Below are positions 26,477 to 35,111 of a stretch of 64,000 nt of DNA, one piece after another. This stretch comes from Synechococcus sp. KORDI-52. Lineage in GTDB: Bacteria > Cyanobacteriota > Cyanobacteriia > PCC-6307 > Cyanobiaceae. The stretch is taken from the NCBI RefSeq assembly GCF_000737595.1, contig NZ_CP006271.1:2170001-2234000 (forward strand), in the 5' to 3' direction. The notes beneath the pieces were generated by a model. The model searched no databases, had not been told where the DNA came from, and worked only from the letters and a program-made list of their open reading frames with translations. Position 1 is the stretch's first letter, and each line of letters opens with the position of its first letter. The position numbers and the translations under genes were made by a program.

Positions 26477-29412
26477 CAGAAACTCTCTTGCTGGCGGTAA
26501 AGGGCGTAGTAGCGGCCACGATGTTTCATCAACTCATCGTGCGTGCCAACTTCAACAACCGCGCCCTGGTGCAGCATCACGATCAAATCAGCCTGACGGA
26601 TGGTTGACAGACGGTGGGTGATGAAGAAAACGGTGCGGTCGTTGATGTTTTCGAAAAGGTTGTCGAAGACTTTCCGTTCAGTTTCGTAATCAAGGGCACT
26701 GGTGGCTTCATCCATCACCAGCAACTTGGGATTACTGAGAAGGGTGCGGGCAATGGCCACCCGCTGACGCTGTCCGCCACTTAGTGCCGCGCCTCGTTCA
26801 CCAACAGGCGTGCTGTAGCCGCTGGGAAGTTCCATGATGAAGTCATGGGCATTAGCGAGACGTGCTGCTCTCATAATCTCTTCACTGGAGGCATCGGGAT
26901 TGGTGAGAGCTATGTTGTCGCTCACGGTTCCGCTGAATAAAAGGGGATCCTGAGGAACGATGCCGATCTGACGTCGTAGGGAATAAAGCTCAACCTTTCC
27001 AATGTCGTAGCTGTCAACCAGGATCCGACCTTCTCCTGGTTCATAAAGCCTTGGCAGCAGTTTCATCAGGGTGCTCTTGCCGCTACCGCTCTGGCCCACG
27101 ATGCCAACGAACGTTCCGGCCTTGATCTCAAGATTGACATCCTTGAGGACCTCAGACTGGCCAGCTTGAAAGCGGAAGGTGACATTCTCAAAGCGCACGT
27201 CTCCCTGCAGCGGAGGGAGCATCACCTTGGATTTATCGACCTCATTAGATTCTTCTGGGGTATCAATCACATCAGCAAGCCGTTCAAAGCTGACGCGCAA
27301 CTCCTGGATGTTCTGCCAGATCGATGACAAACGCAGAAGAGGCTGGGTGACGTAGCCGGAAATGATCCGAAATGCGATCAACTGACCCAGCGTCAAATCA
27401 CCCTTGAGCACCATCGTGGCACCGATCCAGAGCACCATCAGCTGAGAGATCTTCTGCAACACTTGGCTGGTCTGGCTCAGGGCCGTTCCAGTAATCGTTT
27501 TCTCAAAAGTGCGGGCAATGTACTGGGAGTAGAACTCTTGCCAGCGCCAGCGGCTGACCATCTCCACGTTCTGGGCCTTCACCGTCTGAATTCCGGTGAG
27601 AACCTCCACCAAATGGCTCTGAGTCTTGGCATTTTCTTCCGCAGCAGCTCGGAACTGACGGCGGAAGAGAGGAGCACCCAGAATCGTCAAGCCGATCTGA
27701 ATGGGAAGAACGGACAGGGCAATTAAAGTAAGAAGCCAGCTGTACAGCAGCATCACCACGATGTAAATCACAGAAAAGGCGGCATCCAGGATGGTGGTGA
27801 GGGCCTGACCGGTCAGAAAATTACGAATCTTCTCCAGTTCAGCCACCCGGGTTCCCAGTTCACCCACTGGACGACGGTCGAAATAACCAAGGGGGAGACG
27901 CAACAGGTGGTCGATCACCTCTGCGCCAAGACGCTGATCAATCCGGTTGGTGGTTTCCGCAAACAGGAAGGTCTTCAGACTGCCCAGAACCCCCTCAAGA
28001 ATCGTGACCACCACAAGGGCGATGCCCAGCACCTGCAACGTGTCCAGGCTGCGTTGAGTGATCACCTTGTCGATGATCACCTGGATCAGCAACGGGTTGG
28101 CGAGGGTGAACAGCTGAACCACAAAACTGGCCGCCAGCACCTGGATCAACACGCCGCGATATCGCTTCAAAGCCGGCCAGAACCAACCAGGGCCGAACTT
28201 CTGGTCGGGAGTTGCGTTGGAACGCTCCATCAGGAGAAGTTCAATTCCCTCCGGGAAGGCATCTTCCAATTGATTCGGCTCCAGGCTGACCATGCCCTGC
28301 TGCGGAGACGCCAGCCGCAGCCCACGCTCATTGCTGGCCACCACCAAGGCAAAGCCCTCCTGCCAAGGGAGCATGGAGGGAACCTGAAGTCGTGTACCAG
28401 CAGCGGCCGGCACCCGGGCAGCCATCACATGCAAGCCAAGACTGGTGGCCAACTGGCCGCAAAGTTGAAGATTGGGCGTCAATCCCCTGCGGATATTGTC
28501 CTGAAGAACCTTCTCGATCGAATCGCGCCGGAAGGGCAGCTTCATCAGCTGGGCCAGCATCTGGAAGCAAGCCAGGGTTTCCTGGATCGGGCCATCGGCC
28601 TGGATCAAGCGAAGGCTGTCAACAACATTGCGCTCAGGGCTAAAGCTGCTCACGGGAGGCAGAGCCTGAGCGTCTTGAATCCCAGCAACAGAGTCAAGCC
28701 AGCCAGAACTGATCTCCGCCGCAGCTTCAGCTTCGGCTGTATTGGACCAGCCGGAGGCGGGCAGAGACACCAACCGGAGCGCGAACGGCTCACATTTGGG
28801 AAGGTTTGCAGCAGAATAGAGCGGCTGACCGACAGTCAATTCACCCCATGCGCTGGTGACATAGATCAGCTTCCCGGCAGATAGAGCAGTCTCCACAGAT
28901 TCCGGATCTGATGAACAACGCTCGGCGGACTGCTGCAAAGCCTCCAGTTTTTCAAGGGCGGAGCTGTCGCTTTCAGGATTATTTTGCTCCAGAACTTCCA
29001 GGAGCTGGTGCAGCTCCTGCGGCCAAAGCTGCTGGTCACACCACTGCCGAAATGAAGTCTCTTTGCGATAAAGCCCCCGCCAGAGTTCATCCGGAATGGC
29101 ACAAGCAATCACCTCTTCAGCGGCGATGACCTCCTCGCATGGAGCACCGCACAGAAGACTTGCGGCCCCGATCACACTTCCGGGTCCAAACTTTCCAATT
29201 GTGGTGAGGCGGCCGTTGAGACGGCCGACAAGCCTGGCCTGGCCTTGGAGCAGAACCAAGACTCGGGCCGCAATGTGATTGGCGTCGGACAGCTGCCCCC
29301 CGAGCGCAAAACGAAGCAGATTGCAGCCGCTCTCCAAATTGTCAACCGATGCCTTGGAGAGGCCAATGAACGCCGGATGCTCCAGCAAAGGGAACGAAGG
29401 TGACCTGGTCAT
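26476..29412 (-). CDS. Type I secretion ABC exporter with cyclic-nucleotide-binding and inactive C39-like domains
   Basis: 978 residues. Domains in order: a cyclic-nucleotide-binding-like beta roll (about 10-125), a charged linker, a C39-peptidase-like domain (about 265-395), six membrane helices (about 415-700) and an ATPase (735-975) with Walker A GQSGSGKS at 773-780, signature LSGGQRQ and Walker B LLVMDEATSALD. In the C39-like domain the catalytic Cys position reads Glu/Thr (IQETLACFQML), and the usual catalytic His block reads EGFALVVA. It should therefore bind but not cut cargo, as in HlyB-type RTX exporters. Coupled to HlyD by TGATG and to the upstream parvulin gene by a 4-nt overlap. 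Confidence 0.92.
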   Translation of the reverse strand: MTRSPSFPLLEHPAFIGLSKASVDNLESGCNLLRFALGGQLSDANHIAARVLVLLQGQARLVGRLNGRLTTIGKFGPGSVIGAASLLCGAPCEEVIAAEEVIACAIPDELWRGLYRKETSFRQWCDQQLWPQELHQLLEVLEQNNPESDSSALEKLEALQQSAERCSSDPESVETALSAGKLIYVTSAWGELTVGQPLYSAANLPKCEPFALRLVSLPASGWSNTAEAEAAAEISSGWLDSVAGIQDAQALPPVSSFSPERNVVDSLRLIQADGPIQETLACFQMLAQLMKLPFRRDSIEKVLQDNIRRGLTPNLQLCGQLATSLGLHVMAARVPAAAGTRLQVPSMLPWQEGFALVVASNERGLRLASPQQGMVSLEPNQLEDAFPEGIELLLMERSNATPDQKFGPGWFWPALKRYRGVLIQVLAASFVVQLFTLANPLLIQVIIDKVITQRSLDTLQVLGIALVVVTILEGVLGSLKTFLFAETTNRIDQRLGAEVIDHLLRLPLGYFDRRPVGELGTRVAELEKIRNFLTGQALTTILDAAFSVIYIVVMLLYSWLLTLIALSVLPIQIGLTILGAPLFRRQFRAAAEENAKTQSHLVEVLTGIQTVKAQNVEMVSRWRWQEFYSQYIARTFEKTITGTALSQTSQVLQKISQLMVLWIGATMVLKGDLTLGQLIAFRIISGYVTQPLLRLSSIWQNIQELRVSFERLADVIDTPEESNEVDKSKVMLPPLQGDVRFENVTFRFQAGQSEVLKDVNLEIKAGTFVGIVGQSGSGKSTLMKLLPRLYEPGEGRILVDSYDIGKVELYSLRRQIGIVPQDPLLFSGTVSDNIALTNPDASSEEIMRAARLANAHDFIMELPSGYSTPVGERGAALSGGQRQRVAIARTLLSNPKLLVMDEATSALDYETERKVFDNLFENINDRTVFFITHRLSTIRQADLIVMLHQGAVVEVGTHDELMKHRGRYYALYRQQESF

Positions 29413-30296
29413 CGGGAAATGCTGAAATCACTGAAATCGCTAGTTGTCACTGGTTCTTTCATCTCTGAAGTCAGCAGACCCAAAGTCTGGGTGGTTTCCT
29501 CGTCAATCCAGGCATCAAACATTTCCTGGCACATCTGTTCGGCAACCTCGTCGGTGAACGTGGCGGGTGAGTAGCGCTCCAGGCGAACCACGAGCCACCA
29601 GTCGGAGATTCGAAAGGGTTCAAGCAAAACACCAGGTTGCGCAACCCGTAATTTCTCGACCAAAGCAGGATGGGCCTGGGTGAGGGGAACTGGGCCGACG
29701 ATTCCGTTGGTGCTGCGTTCCGGTCCCTCGGCATAGCGCCGGGCCAAATCGGCGAAATTGGCCTCATCGGATTCGATCTGCAGATATAGCTCTTGTGCCA
29801 GAAAGCTGTTCTTGAGTCGCAGCAGGCTGTAAAGCACCTGATCCAGATCGTTTTTACGCTCCAAAAAACGGGCTTCCGCCTTTGCGGCATATCGCTCACG
29901 TATCAAATTGCGGCGGCGTATGTCATGACGAAGACGCTCCAAAACATCTTGCTCCCTGAGCCGCAGCGTCTCCAACAGCTCGGTCCACTGCTCCATCCGC
30001 TCATAACCGCGCTGGCGGAGAAAGCAGATTTGCGCATCTTGAAGCTCTTCCTTGCTGACCACCACGCCGGCCATCGCATCGCAGATCAGCATCTGCTTCA
30101 CCAAGGGCTGCAGAAGGTTGAAACTGATCAGAAGTTCCTGCCCCTCAGATCCAATCGCACGACGGAGCTTCTGAACCACCGATCTACAATCCATGCCAGC
30201 AATCAATCCTCTATAAATTAGCTCTAGTACACGCATTTTGCCGTAATTCGGCCGCAGCCCAGGCCAATGAAACCGATAGAAAACATGATTCATCAC
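29409..30296 (-). CDS. Parvulin-like peptidyl-prolyl isomerase of the secretion operon
   Basis: Up to 295 residues. The N-terminal part is a SurA-like helical region (about 20-170). A parvulin core follows, with FADLARRYAEGPERSTNGIVG broken by the conserved Gly, then PVPLTQAHPALVEKL and WWLVVRLERY. There is no signal peptide, so it may work in the cytosol on cargo before export, or the N-terminus is misplaced: ATG 30236 (MRVLELIYRGLIAG) is a credible alternative. It is the first gene of the operon and overlaps the ABC exporter by 4 nt. Similar parvulin-exporter-HlyD trios occur in cyanobacteria as I recall. Confidence 0.8.
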   Translation of the reverse strand: MMNHVFYRFHWPGLRPNYGKMRVLELIYRGLIAGMDCRSVVQKLRRAIGSEGQELLISFNLLQPLVKQMLICDAMAGVVVSKEELQDAQICFLRQRGYERMEQWTELLETLRLREQDVLERLRHDIRRRNLIRERYAAKAEARFLERKNDLDQVLYSLLRLKNSFLAQELYLQIESDEANFADLARRYAEGPERSTNGIVGPVPLTQAHPALVEKLRVAQPGVLLEPFRISDWWLVVRLERYSPATFTDEVAEQMCQEMFDAWIDEETTQTLGLLTSEMKEPVTTSDFSDFSISR

Positions 30297-30386
30297 CTAC
30301 TTTCACGAATCAATAGAGCGCACACAAATAATCACAGGCGAACCGATATTCAGGACATCCGACGAGAGAATTGATTGATTCTCCAT

Positions 30387-30407
30387 AAAGCATGAAAGGT
30401 ATGCTTT
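30387..30407. promoter_or_regulatory. Inverted repeat upstream of the secretion operon
   Basis: AAAGCAT and ATGCTTT are separated by 7 nt (GAAAGGT), centred about 100 nt upstream of the parvulin gene start. No T-run follows on either strand, so it is not a terminator. A 7-7-7 symmetric site in the promoter-bearing gap (30297-30439) could be an operator. The rest of this 143-nt gap is AT-rich with no gene. Confidence 0.35.
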
Positions 30408-30439
30408 GAATCCAATCGTTTCCCCATCAAAGTTCATCG

Positions 30440-30700
30440 CTAGATTGGTTGATATTTGTGCATAGCCCTACCCCTAAAGGACTGGATGCTCACCCCCAGG
30501 CGGCAAACCTTCAGCTTCTCCTGTTCGTCCACGGTCAGCAATAAGTTGAACCAATCCAACAGCAGCTTTTCAACCAACGGTTCCCCTAGGTCCTTAACGC
30601 CCCCGGACAGCCAACACCGAAAGGCATCAGGGTCATTGGCTCGTAGAGCTGTCGCTAGCTCTACAAGCAAGAACAGAGCAAAGCGGGTGTCGGTAGGCAT
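30440..30700 (-). CDS. Small soluble hypothetical protein, 86 residues
   Basis: Helical, leucine-rich, with DPDAFRCWLSGGVKDLGEP and LLLDWFNLLLTVDEQEKLKV. It looks like a real folded small domain rather than noise and ends MHKYQPI. No family is recognised. It lies on the same strand as the secretion operon, 144 nt upstream of its first gene, and may share its promoter region or be an independent accessory gene. The start at 30700 (ATG, MPTDTRFALF) is the first in frame. Confidence 0.55.
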   Translation of the reverse strand: MPTDTRFALFLLVELATALRANDPDAFRCWLSGGVKDLGEPLVEKLLLDWFNLLLTVDEQEKLKVCRLGVSIQSFRGRAMHKYQPI

Positions 30701-30833
30701 GGCTCGTGCGTGACCGCCATGAGAGTTCTCTTGTAAGAGGAGTCAACAAAAAACCTCTATTGATAACAAGAGCAGCAGTTGAATTCTTGATCACCACCAA
30801 CGATCAGCGCGACCAAAGGACGGAAGGCCCGGC

Positions 30834-31061
30834 TCACTGGGTACCGTCACCACCGACAGCCGCTGGGGTCCCGGTGAAGCTGTAATCAGCGGCAGTACCC
30901 AGCTGATCCAGCAACGAATGCGAGAACACACCTTTGGTGGAGTCAAAAATCATGTAACTCTTACCTGAAGTTGATCCATTGGGAGCAACTTGATGAGCAC
31001 CAATTAGGAGATCCGCCAGACCATCGCCGTTCACCTCAGCCGCAACACACTCCAATGACAA
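30834..31061 (-). pseudogene. Fragment of an FG-GAP repeat / RTX-type secreted protein
   Basis: The frame reads AAEVNGDGLADLLIGAHQV and GSTSGKSYMIFD, the calcium-binding FG-GAP (integrin alpha) repeat of giant cyanobacterial exoproteins. It then ends in LDQLGTAADYSFTGTPAAVGG, which resembles a decayed junction into RTX repeats (LTGT-AAE-LVGG). There is only one repeat, no ATG and a stop just upstream, so this is a leftover of a once long gene. It sits beside the secretion operon, whose former cargo it may be. The surrounding 30701-30833 and 31062-31173 hold no other gene I can support. Confidence 0.7.
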
Positions 31062-31173
31062 CTAACTCTATGGGTACAGTAATTCCCAATGAACAAAAAT
31101 TCTTGAAGTCAAAACACGAAAACGAACTTCAAGCCACTACCTAAGCAACAAAGGAATAGACCACCGCTTCCAT

Positions 31174-31734
31174 TCATTGTGCGCGGTAAACCCGCTGCAG
31201 CAGCCATAGGGAGAACAACACACCGATCAGGTGCGCAAACAACACCTGGGTGTTGCTAAGCACAGACAACATTTCCAGGGAGGTGATCGCCAGGTTGTCG
31301 GCCACGCCGCGGCCGCCGATAGCGATGCCAGGAGTTTGCATTGAGGCCTGAACAAAAAGGCTGCCTGCGAGGGCCTGATAGCCGATGGAGGCCAAGCTGA
31401 GGCCGAGCAGATCTGCCAAGAGGCCTCGTTTGATCAACCGCGCCACCTCCCCCCGACTGGGACGCGCAGCGCTATCGATCGCTCGACCTGCACGAACGAT
31501 CAGCCAGCCCTGCCAGAGGCTGAACAGAAGCACGACGAACGCCAGGGAGGTGAGCGACAGGCCAGGCCCCAGGCCCACAGCCCGTTCGGAATTGCGCGCA
31601 AGGCTGCCGCCGATGTTGTTGAACAGAAGAACGCCCACCACGACGATGCCGAGAACCACCTGGATCCAGAACCGGATCCACCCCATCCGACGCACGCCGA
31701 ACGACAACTTCTGGAAATCGAGGCGGTCTGCCAT
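31174..31734 (-). CDS. DUF3611 family membrane protein
   Basis: 186 residues with four hydrophobic helices (about 20-42, 55-80, 105-130, 150-178) and the family start LDFQKLSFGVRRMGWIRFWIQ, split by conserved Arg and Trp. DUF3611 proteins occur in cyanobacteria and plastids and have no settled function. The gene diverges from ribF with only 6 nt between the start codons as annotated, so their promoters overlap unless ribF starts further in. Confidence 0.85.
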   Translation of the reverse strand: MADRLDFQKLSFGVRRMGWIRFWIQVVLGIVVVGVLLFNNIGGSLARNSERAVGLGPGLSLTSLAFVVLLFSLWQGWLIVRAGRAIDSAARPSRGEVARLIKRGLLADLLGLSLASIGYQALAGSLFVQASMQTPGIAIGGRGVADNLAITSLEMLSVLSNTQVLFAHLIGVLFSLWLLQRVYRAQ

Positions 31735-31740
31735 GCCCTG

Positions 31741-32730
31741 GTGCTCGGTCGTTCAAACTTGCCACCAAAGCGCACCTTCTGCACCTCCTTGATCCCGCTC
31801 CGCTCTCCAGAGGAGGCCCGTCGGCCCACTGCCCTGGCGCTGGGGAGTTTCGATGGGCTACACGCAGGCCATCGCCGCGTGATCGCCGAGGCCATCCAAG
31901 GCTGCCCGGAGGAAGCCGTTGCCTCGGTTGTGAGCTTCTGGCCCCATCCCCGTGAAGTGCTGTTCGGCGAGGCACGCCTGAGGCTGGATCTACCGAGCGA
32001 AAAACTCGCCCTGCTGGAGCCCCTGGGGATCCAGCAGCTCGTGCTTGTGCCCTTCACCCGCGAACTCGCTCAGCTGAATGCGGAAGACTTCGTCACCAGC
32101 GTGCTGCTGAACACACTTCAGGCCAGACGCATTGCCGTGGGCACCAACTTCCGCTTCGGCCATCAGCGGCGCGGTGACGCCGAGATGCTGGAACAGCTAG
32201 CGGCACGCAGCGGCGTTGAGGTGAAGGTGGTGCCCATGGTTGAAGACCATGAGGGCCGGATGAGCAGCAGCCGGATCCGCGCGGCCCTCGACCAGGCCGA
32301 CCTCACCACCGCCAAAGCCTTACTGGGCCGGGCCTACCGCTTTCAGGGTCGGGTGGTTCGAGGCCGAGGCCTGGGGCGTGAACTGGGCTGGCCCACCGCC
32401 AATCTCCAGGTGGATGGTCGCAAGGCCTTGCCAGGGCTTGGCGTCTACGCAGCCTGGGCCCAACTCGATGGGGATGGCGATCGGCTGCCGGCTGTGATGA
32501 ACCTCGGGCCCCAACCCACGATTGATCCAACATCTCCATCAGCTGTGGAGGTGCACCTGCTGGATCAGAGCCTGGAGCTGGAGGGCCGGCACCTGGGCGT
32601 CGAGCCGGTGCAGCGCTTGCGCGGCCAAACCAAATTCAGTGGACTTGAGGAGCTCAGCCGCCAGATCGGCCGCGACGCCGCCCAGGCCCGCGAGATCCTT
32701 CAAACCGGCTTTCAGGCCACGGTCGGATAG
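31741..32730 (+). CDS. ribF: Bifunctional riboflavin kinase/FMN adenylyltransferase
   Basis: The FMN adenylyltransferase domain has LGSFDGLHAGHRRVI, FGHQRRGDAEML and SSSRIRAAL. The riboflavin kinase domain has GRGLGRELGWPTANL and NLGPQPTID. Together they make FMN and FAD. The annotated GTG start at 31741 gives 329 residues and is uncertain: the conserved part begins near LIPLRSPEEARRPTALALG, where a TTG in frame could serve. The 3' end overlaps a minus-strand candidate microprotein by 19 nt. Confidence 0.93.
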   Translation: MLGRSNLPPKRTFCTSLIPLRSPEEARRPTALALGSFDGLHAGHRRVIAEAIQGCPEEAVASVVSFWPHPREVLFGEARLRLDLPSEKLALLEPLGIQQLVLVPFTRELAQLNAEDFVTSVLLNTLQARRIAVGTNFRFGHQRRGDAEMLEQLAARSGVEVKVVPMVEDHEGRMSSSRIRAALDQADLTTAKALLGRAYRFQGRVVRGRGLGRELGWPTANLQVDGRKALPGLGVYAAWAQLDGDGDRLPAVMNLGPQPTIDPTSPSAVEVHLLDQSLELEGRHLGVEPVQRLRGQTKFSGLEELSRQIGRDAAQAREILQTGFQATVG

Positions 32731-32831
32731 GCATTCACCAGGCCCCAAACGATGAACACGCCGATGCCGCCGAGAAGAACGATTCCCCAGACCAGAACGT
32801 GCATGGTGCTCTCCGAACCACCGTTCTCCAT
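32712..32831 (-). CDS. Candidate 39-residue single-helix membrane protein
   Basis: ATG 32831 to TGA 32712. The short acidic/polar start MENGGSESTMH is followed by a clean transmembrane helix VLVWGIVLLGGIGVFIVWGL (12-31) and the tail VNAYPTVA. The shape is that of the small subunits found in cyanobacterial membrane complexes. The residues avoid charged positions throughout the helix, which is unlikely by chance. An in-frame ATG at M10 (32804) is an alternative start. It is divergent from thiE and overlaps ribF by 19 nt. Function unknown. Confidence 0.5.
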   Translation of the reverse strand: MENGGSESTMHVLVWGIVLLGGIGVFIVWGLVNAYPTVA

Positions 32832-32864
32832 GACCGACGCCGCAACCGTTGCCCACAGAGTGCC

Positions 32865-33923
32865 ATGAATCCAACCCCAAGCGAGACCTCCCTGGATCCA
32901 CGGGTGGCACGACTGATCGACGCCAACCTCGACCGTGCCCGGGAAGGCCTGAGGGTGGTTGAAGACTGGTGCCGCTTCGGGTTGGAGCAACAGGATCTGG
33001 TGGTGCGCCTCAAGGACTGGCGTCAACGGCTGGGACGGCTGCATCACGACAGCTACAAGCAGGTCCGCTCCACCAGCACCGACACCGGGGCCGGACTGGA
33101 GCATCCGGCCCAACTCGATCGCCACAGTCCCGACCACGTGGTGGCGGCCAACTGCGCCCGGGTGCAGGAGGCGCTCCGGGTGCTGGAGGAGTACGGCCGC
33201 ACCATCGATCCTGCGCTGGCCGCTGAAGCCGCTGCGATCCGCTACGGCCTCTACGACCTGGAGGTGACCTGCCTCAACGCCACCCTCGGAGCAAGGCGAC
33301 GCACCAAGCTTCAGGACTGTCGCCTTTGCCTGATCACAACCCCCTGCGATGACCTCATCGATCGGGTGCAGGCCTCCCTGCAGAACGGCATAGGCATGGT
33401 GCAGTACCGCTGCAAAGCGGGGAACGACCGCGAACGCCTCCAGGAGGCCCAGCAGCTCAGGCAGCTGTGCAACCGCTTCGGAGCGCTGTTGTTCATCAAT
33501 GACCGTGTGGACCTGGCCCTGGCGGTCGATGCAGATGGGGTGCACCTGGGCCAGGAGGACATGCCCTGCGAGGTAGCCCGCGACCTGCTGGGTTGCGATC
33601 GTCTGCTGGGCCGCAGCACCCACAGCATCGATCAGGTTGATCAGGCGCAGCGGGAGCCGATCGACTACCTCGGCTTCGGTCCGATCCACTCCACGGCCGT
33701 CAAACCCGAGCGCGACCCTGTTGGTGTGGAGCTCTTGGCCAAGGCCACAGCGATCAGCCAACGCCCCGTCTTCGCCATCGGTGGAATCACACCGACCAAC
33801 CTGCCGGCACTGCTCGGGGCCGGGGGCCAGCGCGCGGCGGTGATCGGCGCGATCATGCACGCAGATGACAGCGGGCGGGCCACGCGGCACCTGCTCCAGC
33901 AGCTCAACCACGCCACGTTCTGA
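32865..33923 (+). CDS. thiE: Thiamine-phosphate synthase with cyanobacterial N-terminal domain
   Basis: 352 residues from ATG 32865 (MNPTPSETSLDPRVARLID). The C-terminal TIM barrel (about 145-345) has the TMP synthase motifs YRCKAGNDRERLQEA, FINDRVDLALAVDADGVHLGQEDM and GFGPIHSTAVKPE, then FAIGGI. The N-terminal 140 residues (ANLDRAREGLRVVEDWCRF) are the extra helical domain typical of cyanobacterial ThiE. It joins the thiazole and pyrimidine phosphates. thiS follows after 3 nt, forming a thiamine pair; no TPP riboswitch is visible in the short leader. Confidence 0.95.
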   Translation: MNPTPSETSLDPRVARLIDANLDRAREGLRVVEDWCRFGLEQQDLVVRLKDWRQRLGRLHHDSYKQVRSTSTDTGAGLEHPAQLDRHSPDHVVAANCARVQEALRVLEEYGRTIDPALAAEAAAIRYGLYDLEVTCLNATLGARRRTKLQDCRLCLITTPCDDLIDRVQASLQNGIGMVQYRCKAGNDRERLQEAQQLRQLCNRFGALLFINDRVDLALAVDADGVHLGQEDMPCEVARDLLGCDRLLGRSTHSIDQVDQAQREPIDYLGFGPIHSTAVKPERDPVGVELLAKATAISQRPVFAIGGITPTNLPALLGAGGQRAAVIGAIMHADDSGRATRHLLQQLNHATF

Positions 33924-33926
33924 GCG

Positions 33927-34145
33927 ATGCCTCTCACCCTGATGGTCAACGGTGAAACCCGCGTGCTGGATCCAGCACCGGAGCCCACCAACCTGGCGGC
34001 CGTCGTGGCCCTGCTGGCCAACAACCCCCAGTTGGTGGTCGCCGAACACAACGGCGTGATCGCCCCCCGCAGCCGATGGGAAGCCATCCTTGTGAAGGAT
34101 GACGACACCCTTGAGATCGTCACCATCGTTGGTGGTGGTTCCTAA
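33927..34145 (+). CDS. thiS: Thiamine biosynthesis sulfur carrier ThiS
   Basis: 72 residues with a ubiquitin-like fold pattern (MVNGETRVLDP, then VVAEHNGVIAPRSRW). The tail reads TIVGGGS. ThiS needs a free C-terminal Gly-Gly for thiocarboxylation by ThiF; here one Ser follows the glycines, so either it is trimmed or this variant tail is tolerated. It lies 3 nt after thiE. The next gene starts 18 nt on. Confidence 0.9.
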   Translation: MPLTLMVNGETRVLDPAPEPTNLAAVVALLANNPQLVVAEHNGVIAPRSRWEAILVKDDDTLEIVTIVGGGS

Positions 34146-34163
34146 AGTCTGCAGATCAATGCT

Positions 34164-35111
34164 GTGGGCGCTGCTGTGGCCACCCCTCGACTGTTGACAC
34201 GACCGCGAAGACTGCTCGCATCACTGCTTTTGCCTGTTGTTATTGCGGGGCTCTGTCTGTTCCATGCACAGCCGGCTGATGCCGCCCGCGGGGGGCGCAT
34301 GGGCGGAGGCAGCTTCCGCGCACCTTCGATGCCACGATCCAGCGGCGGCAGCTACGGCGGCGGCTACCCCGGGGGTGGTTACCGCGGCGGCGGGATGGGC
34401 TTCCCTTTCATCATTCCAATTTTCGGCTTTGGTGGTGGTGGCCTGTTCGGACTGCTGATTCTCATGGCGATCGCAGGCGTTCTGGTGAACGCCCTACGAG
34501 GCGGAGGCAATGCCCCTTCGATCGGTGGTGCTGCCGCGGCTCCATCCATGCCGCGCAACGTGAACATGATTCAGGTGCAGGTAGGACTGCTCGCCAGTGC
34601 CAAATCACTCCAGGACGATCTGCGTTCCTTGGCCTCCTCGTCCGACACCAGCAGTTCAGCCGGCCTGCAGAGGCTGCTGCAGGAAACAACCCTTGCCCTG
34701 CTGAGACAACCGGACCTCTGGGTCTACGCCAATGCCGAGAACGGCAGTGTTCCCTTCAGCTCGGCTGAATCGACGTTCAATCGCCTCTCGATGAACGAGC
34801 GCAGCAAGCTGGACGCTGAGCTCACCAGCAACGTCGGCGGACAGCGGACGACGGACACGGCCAACAGCGCTGGAGACGCTGATGCCACCAACGAATTCAT
34901 TGTTGTGACCTTGCTGGTGGCCTCGACGGCATCGGCCAAACTCGCAGGCGCCGACACCGGAGAAGATTTGCGCCAGACCCTGCGCATTCTTGGTTCCACA
35001 GCGTCCAGTGAATTGATGGCCCTGGAAGTGATCTGGCAACCGGAAGGCCGCGGTGATGTGCTCAGCGCCAACGACCTGGTCACGGCCTACCCCAACCTCC
35101 AACACCTCTGA
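34164..35111 (+). CDS. DUF1517 family membrane protein
   Basis: About 315 residues from GTG 34164 (a GTG four codons on is possible). N-terminal signal/anchor helix (about 17-38), a Gly-Arg-Ser-rich low-complexity stretch (RGGRMGGGSF, then repeated YGGGYPGGGY), a second hydrophobic helix (about 80-110), and a conserved C-terminal domain (IQVQVGLLASAKSLQDDLRS, QPEGRGDVLSANDLV). DUF1517 proteins are found in cyanobacteria and plastids and are suspected to sit in thylakoid or plasma membranes; no function is established. Confidence 0.87.
   Translation: MGAAVATPRLLTRPRRLLASLLLPVVIAGLCLFHAQPADAARGGRMGGGSFRAPSMPRSSGGSYGGGYPGGGYRGGGMGFPFIIPIFGFGGGGLFGLLILMAIAGVLVNALRGGGNAPSIGGAAAAPSMPRNVNMIQVQVGLLASAKSLQDDLRSLASSSDTSSSAGLQRLLQETTLALLRQPDLWVYANAENGSVPFSSAESTFNRLSMNERSKLDAELTSNVGGQRTTDTANSAGDADATNEFIVVTLLVASTASAKLAGADTGEDLRQTLRILGSTASSELMALEVIWQPEGRGDVLSANDLVTAYPNLQHL

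Noticed and set aside
32712-34049. 445-codon minus-strand frame opposite thiE
   Set aside because: It mirrors the complete thiE frame, has low-complexity antisense composition and no motif. Only its last 39 codons, which lie outside thiE, look protein-like.
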